Origin: Candidatus Heimdallarchaeota archaeon
GTDB taxonomy: Archaea > Asgardarchaeota > Heimdallarchaeia > Hodarchaeales > S146-22
DNA: 6,523 nt
NCBI GenBank assembly: GCA_015520535.1
Contig: WAPZ01000364.1
Coordinates: forward strand, 1-6,523
Reading direction: 5' to 3'
Below are positions 1-4,706 of this stretch, in pieces; the first letter of the stretch is position 1, and every line of letters begins with the position of its first letter. The notes beneath the pieces are model-generated. The model had not been told where the DNA came from. It saw only the letters and a program-made list of their open reading frames with translations, and did not search any database. A program made the translations under genes and the position numbers.

Positions 1-1
1 A

Positions 2-85
2 AATATAAGAATTGTAAAAAAATGGTACGATATTATCAAGCATAATATTATTAAATTTTGCGAAGAGAGGAAAAATAGAAGGTGA
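2..85 (+). CDS. C-terminal end of an unseen upstream gene (partial, tentative)
   Basis: The frame starting at base 2 is open for 27 codons from the window edge to a TGA at 83-85. It reads as a basic, lysine- and arginine-rich tail (contains VKKWYDIIKH and ends CEERKNRR). The other two plus-strand frames are closed early. The TGA overlaps the GTG start of the next gene in the arrangement GTGA, a common operon junction with translational coupling, which is the main reason to believe it. A 27-codon open frame in DNA this AT-rich can occur by chance, and nothing in the fragment identifies a family. Confidence 0.35.
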   Translation, partial: NIRIVKKWYDIIKHNIIKFCEERKNRR

Positions 86-1563
86 CGTACTGGTGGAAAA
101 GTTATATGGGCTGTAATAGAACAATAACCCCACTTAGCATCGCTGAAACAATATTAAAGCATTGGAATGAACTGAATCTTTACAAAAAAATCGATGTGAT
201 TGATTTTCAACATAAAGCCAATGAATTTTACAATTTATATCATGATATCATCCCAATGGAGCGTGTATCCTTTCATTGGGATTATTTTGGATCAATTGTG
301 GTCAAACTTTACTGGATGTTTGCATATCCTCATTTACTATATTCCTTGAGTCGAATTTCAACACATCTCATCAATGAATTCAAAATGTTGTCATGGAACG
401 TCACAGAATCTAATGATATTAATATAATAGGGAAAATACTCCTTACATTGGCCTATAAAAGTGAACGACTAATAAAATTTAAGGAAACCGACATAAAAAT
501 TCTCCGATTACTCCAAAATCCTCATTTTAGACCTATTGTCAAAGGAAAACCTTCTCTTAAGAGAATTGCAGCTAAACTGAAGGTTGATAATGCAACTGTT
601 CAAAGACGATACGCAATCCTCAACAATACTCAAGTAATTGCCTTTTTATACGTTATTAATCCCGCAAAATTGGGTTTTATAACACTTCTTTGGATTCACA
701 AAAAACCTTTGCCCAAACCACTTCTAAAATTTTCTCGTTGGACCTATAAATTAAATGATACTTTTCATGGAAAAAATCACTTCAACTCGACAAAATCCAC
801 TTTGTATTTCACAATTTTTCATGTTCCCTATGTAAACATAAAAATTGTGATGAAAAAGCTAAACAAAATAGGAAATTTAACTATACAACTGAAAAAGCAC
901 AAATGGTTTTGGAATTTAAAACAATTAAAGGATTGGAAACAAAAATCATGGGAAAAAATACCATTATTTGACGGTAAAAATTCTACACCAAGGCCACTGT
1001 GGACAGAACTGCCGCTGAAAGCAGACCCTCAACCAATAACGCAAGCAGAATTAAAAATGCTTAAACATATATCACATCCAGCTGTCATTTCCGGTCATTA
1101 TGAGCATTTAGGAAGAGATTTAAATCGAAGCACCACATGGATAGTCGATCAAATTACTTCTTTGCTAGATAAAAAAGTGATACATCCTGTTTATCTCTTT
1201 CAAAAAATTAAGCTCCCAAATCGCCTAATTTGTCTAGCTGTAGGAAAATCTGCCGGTATAACATCTCTAACCGAAAAACTTTCTCTTTTACCTAATATGA
1301 TTTGTTTTTCGAACAAAAATTGTCTTGTAAACGTTAGTATGATTCCTGATGCTTGGATTTCATCAGTTGATATGATGCTCCGTGATTTTCTTTCTGAAGC
1401 GCAAGATGAGTTAAAATTATTTTATTACCAAATTCGTGCACCACATATTGGATATCATTATAATTTTGATATTTCTTCTATCAATGTAACGTATTCGCCA
1501 TCTGGAGAATATAGATGGGAGCCATTTGATGTTTTAATCGACGAGTTAGGCAAGGTAGAATGA
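82..1563 (+). CDS. Putative transcriptional regulator with two tandem winged-helix (Lrp/AsnC-like) domains
   Basis: This 493-residue soluble protein is probably a DNA-binding regulator. Residues about 135-186 form a helix-turn-helix region (ETDIKILRLL at 135-144, then SLKRIAAKLKVDNATVQRRY at 158-177), the pattern of Lrp/AsnC-type winged helices. About 185 residues later a second, diverged copy appears (QAELKMLKHI at 321-330, then HLGRDLNRSTTWIVDQITSLL at 342-362). Each copy is followed by an alternating strand/helix region (about 187-285 and 368-470) that could be a RAM/ACT-like ligand or dimerisation fold, so the gene looks like an internal duplication fused in one chain. Residues 1-130 are aromatic-rich and not recognised. 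The GTG start is chosen because it overlaps the preceding stop (GTGA) and has AGAGG at 66-70; an in-frame ATG at 106 with GGTGG at 92-96 is a real alternative. Its last 106 bases overlap the next gene on the opposite strand. The regulator role is inferred from the helix-turn-helix pattern; target and ligand are unknown. Confidence 0.7.
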   Translation: MTYWWKSYMGCNRTITPLSIAETILKHWNELNLYKKIDVIDFQHKANEFYNLYHDIIPMERVSFHWDYFGSIVVKLYWMFAYPHLLYSLSRISTHLINEFKMLSWNVTESNDINIIGKILLTLAYKSERLIKFKETDIKILRLLQNPHFRPIVKGKPSLKRIAAKLKVDNATVQRRYAILNNTQVIAFLYVINPAKLGFITLLWIHKKPLPKPLLKFSRWTYKLNDTFHGKNHFNSTKSTLYFTIFHVPYVNIKIVMKKLNKIGNLTIQLKKHKWFWNLKQLKDWKQKSWEKIPLFDGKNSTPRPLWTELPLKADPQPITQAELKMLKHISHPAVISGHYEHLGRDLNRSTTWIVDQITSLLDKKVIHPVYLFQKIKLPNRLICLAVGKSAGITSLTEKLSLLPNMICFSNKNCLVNVSMIPDAWISSVDMMLRDFLSEAQDELKLFYYQIRAPHIGYHYNFDISSINVTYSPSGEYRWEPFDVLIDELGKVE

Positions 1564-2204
1564 GCGTCCAATATCCATTGAATTTCGGGAGAAAAATTTG
1601 CCGCATTTAAGACGATTTGAAAGAGAGTTTGGATTAAAGACTCGAAAACGTCATTGGTTACTTTGTAATATGGATTGAGTGATTTGACAAACTGGTTTAC
1701 TACATTCAGTAATTGATTAAGCTGTTGTCCTAACTGGATAACAGAAGAATTTTTAGGTTGGTTAAGAGTAGCAAGATAATTTTCGAGGATTTGATTGAAA
1801 GACTGTGAAAATACCTCTAAAGACATATCTGGATCAGAAAAAATTTCATCTTCGAGATATTCGATTAACTGATATGTAGTAGAAACAATTTGACAGGAAG
1901 TGTCATGAGAGAACACAAAGGCTTTGGAGAGAACATTACTGTTGATTGGGGACAAGGCGACTTCTGAGATTAAATTGGAATCATTTGGCATAATATGGTG
2001 CCAAAATTCATCCGTTGACTGAAAAATCATTTGATTGGTAGGGAGATTCATATTTTTATGATTTTGATGACTAATCGGTTTTTCAAGGATTACTGCTAAC
2101 GTACAACCAAATACATCCCGATAACTGAATGCTGTTATCACATATTCTGCCGAACACACATCACATTGTGTCAAAATATAATGAATTTCTTTCTTTAAAT
2201 GCAT
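1458..2204 (-). CDS. Hypothetical protein, 248 residues, family not recognised
   Basis: I do not recognise this protein. It is soluble, without signal peptide or membrane segment. Residues 1-110 look like alternating strands and helices, with a single CxxC at 14-17 (CDVC) and further cysteines at 34 and 104. Residues about 112-205 look mainly helical (LIEYLEDEIF, then a glutamine/asparagine-rich stretch IQLGQQLNQLLNVVNQFVKSL). The last 35 residues are less structured and encoded antisense to the regulator's 3' end. The ATG has a good ribosome binding site, AGGAAGGA at 2210-2217, five bases upstream. The long open frame and good start argue it is real. The strand/helix N-terminus could suit a small longin- or roadblock-like fold, but I see no motif that proves it. 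Four cysteines are too scattered to call a zinc site. Confidence 0.65.
   Translation of the reverse strand: MHLKKEIHYILTQCDVCSAEYVITAFSYRDVFGCTLAVILEKPISHQNHKNMNLPTNQMIFQSTDEFWHHIMPNDSNLISEVALSPINSNVLSKAFVFSHDTSCQIVSTTYQLIEYLEDEIFSDPDMSLEVFSQSFNQILENYLATLNQPKNSSVIQLGQQLNQLLNVVNQFVKSLNPYYKVTNDVFESLIQTLFQIVLNAANFSPEIQWILDAHSTLPNSSIKTSNGSHLYSPDGEYVTLIEEISKL
1492..1511. repeat. Imperfect palindrome inside the convergent gene overlap
   Basis: TATTCgCCAtcTGGaGAATA is symmetric except at one arm position and the two centre bases: arms TATTC/GAATA and CCA/TGG. It lies in codons of both convergent genes and makes the plus-strand protein read YSPSGEY (residues 471-477) and the minus-strand protein read YSPDGEY (232-238). 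As RNA it would give only a weak hairpin with a two-base loop, so it is unlikely to be an ordinary stem-loop terminator. Confidence 0.75.
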
Positions 2205-2235
2205 AAAAATCCTTCCTTTCTTGCTGTCATAATTT

Positions 2236-2373
2236 TTATATGTCCTTCAAGTAGTAATACCACTTAATATGTTTTAAGGCGAAGGATTTGCTTTTTTGCA
2301 ACATCGACACTTTTTCTACACAAAAGCCAAGTCTTTCAAGTTTTCGAAAATAAATATAATAGATAGCAAGATG
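2236..2373 (-). pseudogene. Possible remnant of a gene's 3' end (45 codons, no start)
   Basis: Between a stop codon at 2374-2376 and a TAA at 2236-2238 the minus strand is open for 45 codons and reads like the tail of a folded protein: RKLERLGFCVEKVSMLQKSK followed shortly by HIKWYYYLKDI. There is no usable start with a ribosome binding site, so if it was coding it is now a fragment. Open stretches of this length occur by chance in AT-rich DNA, and the plus strand of the same region is also open for about 55 codons. The call rests only on the protein-like composition. Confidence 0.2.
2287..2302. promoter_or_regulatory. TTTGC/GCAAC inverted-repeat element, candidate operator
   Basis: TTTGCTTTTTTGCAAC contains TTGC and GCAA arms separated by six T. 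It lies about 83 bases upstream of the ATG of the 248-residue protein gene. It matches the element at 3408-3424 except for the middle (TT instead of AAA), in the same orientation. Two similar copies in two promoter regions suggest a protein binding site, but the arms are only four to five bases. Confidence 0.3.
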
Positions 2374-2412
2374 TTAATTCTTTTCAAAAGAGCGAGTTTT
2401 ATAAACGTGTTA

Positions 2413-2437
2413 AAGCGGTTCTATTTTGAATCGCCTT
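2413..2437. repeat. Hairpin-forming inverted repeat downstream of the seven-helix protein gene
   Basis: GCGGTTC at 2415-2421 can pair with GAATCGC at 2428-2434 across a six-base loop, extended by an AA/TT pair beyond one unpaired base. In plus-strand RNA all seven pairs form with one G-U; in minus-strand RNA one A-C mismatch appears. It sits 28-52 bases after the stop of the membrane protein gene and next to its T-rich termination tract, so it may shape that 3' end. Confidence 0.4.
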
Positions 2438-2464
2438 AGAAAAAAGGAAAATGATAGGAAAAAA
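2438..2464 (-). terminator. T-rich terminator of the seven-helix protein gene
   Basis: On the minus strand the bases just after the stop contain three T runs (TTTTTT, TTTT and TTTTTT) within about 25 bases. Archaeal RNA polymerase terminates at such T tracts without needing a hairpin. The position right after the gene fits, although no experiment is implied. Confidence 0.45.
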
Positions 2465-3244
2465 TTATTTCTTAAATTCAGCTAAATACATGAAGATAGC
2501 AGCGACAACATACGCAATGGTCTTGAAAATATAAGTGAAAACGATGATTGTTGATGTTATTAAGTGAGATAAGAAAATATCAATGGAATAGAAGAAAAAT
2601 GAGACAAGAATGGCGATAACTGCAAGAATCATGTAATAATCGACACGTCGCGAAGAATCTTCGGGTGTTTTTTCCTTATATGCTTTATAGGAATACCATC
2701 CGACAAGTGCCACAGCTAATAAGCCATACACATAAAATGGTGCATTTCTCAGCCAAGCCGTATAATTAGGTGTTCCTTCTGGAATTCCTCTCTCAACTAG
2801 TTGCGTTGAAAACCAGATATTTTGAGGATTGAAATGTAAGATGATTCGTATGATAAAGAACACATAAATGATCCACATAACGGCATTGTTTTGACCAGCG
2901 TTAAATTTAGCACGATAATACATCCCAAGAAAGAGGTAGTAAAATGAAACCGTCAAAGAAGTGGAAATGACACCTAAAATTGCATATTGTCCTTGGAAAC
3001 CGAAGAGTGTAAAATCACCATACGTTGTGGGACTAAAATACGCTAAGGAATATCCAATTAAAGCCAATGTGTCCCCGAGAGCTAGAAAAATGTTTGAGAG
3101 TGGCAGCCATTTTGCATATTTTTGAACATCTGAGGGCAATTCTTTTAAGCGCATCATCATTAAAACGTTAATTGGCCAAATAACAGCTAAATAGACTGCA
3201 TAAAAAGCTAAACCGGATAACGGTATAAGAAACTCCTTTGCCAT
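2465..3244 (-). CDS. Seven-transmembrane-helix integral membrane protein, function unknown
   Basis: This 259-residue protein is almost entirely membrane-embedded. Hydrophobic helices are visible at about 8-30, 47-70, 87-110, 121-138, 168-187, 203-224 and 229-255. Positive charges cluster in loops 1-2 (MRLKELPSDVQKYAK), 3-4 (YRAKF) and 5-6 (YKAYKEKTPEDSSRR) and at the C-terminal EFKK, which by the positive-inside rule puts the N-terminus outside and the C-terminus inside, the topology of microbial rhodopsins and G-protein-coupled receptors. Charged residues inside helices are D58 (helix 2), R133 (helix 4), D222 (helix 6) and K241 (middle of helix 7). I do not recognise the family: the tryptophan/proline pocket of rhodopsin helix 6 and the aspartate four residues before the helix-7 lysine are missing. 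The start is fixed by AAGGAGGAG at 3253-3261, eight bases before the ATG. It is divergent from the next gene, also membrane-associated. Confidence 0.75.
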   Translation of the reverse strand: MAKEFLIPLSGLAFYAVYLAVIWPINVLMMMRLKELPSDVQKYAKWLPLSNIFLALGDTLALIGYSLAYFSPTTYGDFTLFGFQGQYAILGVISTSLTVSFYYLFLGMYYRAKFNAGQNNAVMWIIYVFFIIRIILHFNPQNIWFSTQLVERGIPEGTPNYTAWLRNAPFYVYGLLAVALVGWYSYKAYKEKTPEDSSRRVDYYMILAVIAILVSFFFYSIDIFLSHLITSTIIVFTYIFKTIAYVVAAIFMYLAEFKK

Positions 3245-3252
3245 CTATAAAA

Positions 3253-3261
3253 CTCCTCCTT
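3253..3261 (-). promoter_or_regulatory. Strong ribosome binding site of the seven-helix protein gene
   Basis: AAGGAGGAG on the minus strand is the best match to the 16S rRNA 3' end in the window and stands eight bases before the ATG at 3244. It confirms the start and suggests efficient translation. Confidence 0.7.
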
Positions 3262-3287
3262 ATACAACTTATAAGCGCAATAAAAGA

Positions 3288-3300
3288 TAGTTATAAAAAA
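3288..3300 (-). promoter_or_regulatory. Likely TATA box of the seven-helix protein gene
   Basis: TTTTTTATAACTA on the minus strand would place transcription start near 3268, giving a leader of about 24 bases that still contains the ribosome binding site. Purines (GAGAA) lie just upstream, as in an archaeal BRE. A second box, CTTATAAG at 3266-3273, would start transcription at the ATG and is less fitting. Confidence 0.35.
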
Positions 3301-3393
3301 ATTCTCATTCTAGGAGAAATCTTTGAAAAATGATGTAATTTACTATGATTCGACGCATGATTTAAAATCTAACTGTCACTTATATTTGAGACA

Positions 3394-3405
3394 AAAAATT
3401 TATAA
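3394..3405 (+). promoter_or_regulatory. Likely TATA box of the membrane-anchored protein gene
   Basis: AAAAATTTATAA is followed at the usual archaeal distance (about 25-27 bases) by a possible transcript start near 3427, leaving a leader of about 43 bases. The AT-rich ATTTAAAT repeat at 3440-3456 is closer to the ATG and would give a leaderless message. Confidence 0.35.
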
Positions 3406-3407
3406 GT

Positions 3408-3424
3408 TTTGCTTTTAAAGCAAC
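3408..3424. promoter_or_regulatory. Perfect 7+1+7 inverted repeat, candidate operator
   Basis: TTGCTTTtAAAGCAA at 3409-3423 is perfectly symmetric around one T. It lies just downstream of the TATA-like box at 3394-3405 and before the expected transcript start near 3427 of the plus-strand gene, a classic place for an archaeal repressor to block polymerase. With flanking bases it reads TTTGC...GCAAC, like the element at 2287-2302. Confidence 0.4.
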
Positions 3425-3439
3425 TCAAAAGCCACTCTG

Positions 3440-3456
3440 ATTTAAATTATTTAAAT
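3440..3456. repeat. Two direct copies of the palindrome ATTTAAAT
   Basis: ATTTAAAT occurs at 3440-3447 and again at 3449-3456, separated by one base (nine-base period), immediately before the ribosome binding site of the plus-strand gene. Each copy is self-complementary. It may be an AT-rich melting or binding region, or simple composition bias. Confidence 0.35.
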
Positions 3457-3469
3457 GATAGGATGAAAA

Positions 3470-4234
3470 ATGACGTTTATTGATGGTGTATTACTTCTAA
3501 ATTTAATAGTTTCACATTTTTTTATAGTTATATTAATTGATTGGCTGTTAAAGAGAATTTTAAAGCCACATTCAAGAAATTATCAGATCTATGATCCGAA
3601 AGAGGACATTCTTATTAAGGATAAAAAAGCAACTGCACAAGAACTCGCCCATAAATACAAACCATTGATCGAACAATCCGTTCAATTACGTGGACCAGAC
3701 CCTTCTTTCATGTTTTATGAAGTGGTTAAAAACAATGACATGCATCTTACAATAATATATAGAGTGGTATGGCCCGACGAAGTACATCCGAATCCGATAA
3801 TCCATTTTATCTATAAAGCGTTTCGTATTTTTTATTATGGATCATATCAAGACATGGAACTAATAGTACTCAAAATAGAAAGAAAAACGGGTCAAATTGC
3901 CATTATAAAATATGAAACGGACTCCTCAGCTAATCCGGACGTTTTTATCTCTGATCACACTAAAGTTACTTTTAAACGGCGTTTCACTGAGCGAAAAGAA
4001 AATATCTTTTCAATCCATCTTAATGGAAAATATTCAGGTGAAACAGAGCTGTCATTTAAGAGAACACATCCAAAAATCCCGGTGTTAACTTGGAATCATG
4101 TATTTGCGATAAAAAAACGTGACAATGAAGAATATAAGGTTTTCGATCTTCCATTGGCATTATTGACCGAATATTATTACCAAAAGTTTCGTTTTGATCG
4201 TCGGAGTTGTATTGACTTTTGTGCAAAAAAATAA
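3470..4234 (+). CDS. Single-pass membrane-anchored protein, function unknown
   Basis: This 254-residue protein has one N-terminal hydrophobic helix at about 6-28 (VLLLNLIVSHFFIVILIDWL) followed by basic residues (KRILKPHSR). This predicts an uncleaved anchor with the rest in the cytoplasm. The soluble part looks like a mostly beta domain: strands around 79-101, 128-148, 165-192 and 206-226. Notable clusters are WPDEVHPNP (101-109), YGSYQDMEL (123-131), KYETD (147-151) and TWNH (207-210), rich in acidic, histidine and tryptophan residues, which could mark a binding or active site. I cannot name a family. The start is chosen because AGGATGA lies just upstream; the ATG at 3463 is out of frame. 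It is divergent from the seven-helix protein and may share its regulation. It ends 25 bases from the convergent CoA-binding gene. C247 and C251 lie at the extreme C-terminus. Confidence 0.65.
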   Translation: MTFIDGVLLLNLIVSHFFIVILIDWLLKRILKPHSRNYQIYDPKEDILIKDKKATAQELAHKYKPLIEQSVQLRGPDPSFMFYEVVKNNDMHLTIIYRVVWPDEVHPNPIIHFIYKAFRIFYYGSYQDMELIVLKIERKTGQIAIIKYETDSSANPDVFISDHTKVTFKRRFTERKENIFSIHLNGKYSGETELSFKRTHPKIPVLTWNHVFAIKKRDNEEYKVFDLPLALLTEYYYQKFRFDRRSCIDFCAKK

Positions 4235-4259
4235 AAGAGATTTAATGCGGGAAATACAT
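4235..4259. other. 25-base gap between convergent genes
   Basis: The stop codons of the membrane-anchored protein and of the CoA-binding protein face each other across only 25 bases. There is no T tract in either direction within the gap, so at least one transcript probably runs into the opposite gene. Confidence 0.5.
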
Positions 4260-4688
4260 TTACGCGCTTTTTAATCGTGTTTTCCATCGGAAATATTCTA
4301 CCTTGAAGCATTTATTTTCGACATAGCGGAGATTTTGAGCTGTGGCAAGTTGTTTTGCGGCGGGATGAGCGATACCCAGTTGAGCCCAGACACCTTTGGC
4401 GCCGATCCGGATGGCTTGTTCGGTTATTTGTGGTAATTCAGCTGACGGGCGAAAAACATTTACAATGTCGATTGTAAAAGGAATATCACGCAATCGTTTG
4501 TAAGATTTTAGTCCGAGAATTTCTTCATAGCGTGGATTCACTGGAATAAGTTGAAAGCCTTCCTCTAGCAGTATTTTGGGGACATCATGAGCGGCTTTTC
4601 CCGGTGTATTTGAAAATCCGACCACGGCAATTTTTTTGCTTTTATCGAACCACCATTTTGCGTCGTCTAAAGTAAACGTTTCTGACAT
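4260..4688 (-). CDS. CoA-binding domain protein, YccU-like
   Basis: This 142-residue protein is a stand-alone Rossmann-type CoA-binding domain (CoA_binding_2 / YccU family). Visible hallmarks are the first strand and nucleotide loop IAVVGFSNTPGKAAHDVPK (20-38), the strand FQLIPVNPR (45-53), DIVNVFRPSAELPQI (74-88), GVWAQLGI (99-106) and the C-terminal VENKCFKVEY (123-132) with the conserved Cys (C127) and Glu (E131); the histidine that often follows is Tyr here. Length is normal for the family. Relatives are thought to bind CoA or acyl-CoA, but no reaction is established. The ATG at 4688 is preferred over the TTG at 4697, because GGTTGAT at 4693-4699 stands four bases before it and would overlap the TTG. 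It starts 18 bases after the S-adenosylmethionine synthetase stop, so both are probably one operon. Confidence 0.9.
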   Translation of the reverse strand: MSETFTLDDAKWWFDKSKKIAVVGFSNTPGKAAHDVPKILLEEGFQLIPVNPRYEEILGLKSYKRLRDIPFTIDIVNVFRPSAELPQITEQAIRIGAKGVWAQLGIAHPAAKQLATAQNLRYVENKCFKVEYFRWKTRLKSA

Positions 4689-4692
4689 TATA

Positions 4693-4699
4693 ATCAACC
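4693..4699 (-). promoter_or_regulatory. Ribosome binding site deciding the CoA-binding protein start
   Basis: GGTTGAT on the minus strand, a close match to the archaeal GGTGAT site, stands four bases before the ATG at 4688. A start at the TTG at 4697 would lie within it, so the shorter protein is favoured. Confidence 0.55.
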
Positions 4700-4706
4700 G
4701 ATTTCG

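Larger units (their letters stand above)
2205..2464. other. 260-base spacer between two minus-strand genes
   Basis: This spacer holds the promoter side of the 248-residue protein gene and the 3' side of the seven-helix protein gene. On the minus strand two TATA-like boxes are visible: one around 2262-2277 (TTAAAACATATTAAG), at a fitting distance for a leader containing the ribosome binding site, and one at 2228-2243, which would put the transcript start almost at the ATG. It also holds a TTTGC/GCAAC inverted repeat at 2287-2302, the palindrome TTTTCGAAAA at 2341-2350, a hairpin at 2413-2437 and a stop-to-stop minus-strand frame of 45 codons (2236-2373) that may be a gene remnant. No convincing complete gene is present. 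Confidence 0.6.

Noticed and set aside
1492..1511. Palindrome as a bidirectional stem-loop terminator
   Set aside because: The stem is interrupted, the loop would be two bases and no T tract follows in either direction.
2287..2437. Plus-strand open stretch of about 55 codons ending in TAG near 2438
   Set aside because: It has no start with a ribosome binding site and a random-looking Phe/Lys-rich composition; it overlaps a more protein-like minus-strand stretch, itself weak.
2465..3244. Seven-helix protein as a true microbial rhodopsin
   Set aside because: Despite the helix-7 lysine, the aspartate four residues before it, the helix-3 motif and the aromatic helix-6 pocket are missing, so the name cannot be supported.
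4220..4234. C-terminal CAKK of the membrane-anchored protein as a CaaX prenylation box
   Set aside because: The two residues after the cysteine are not both aliphatic and the last residue is lysine, so it does not fit the CaaX pattern; archaeal use would also be unusual.
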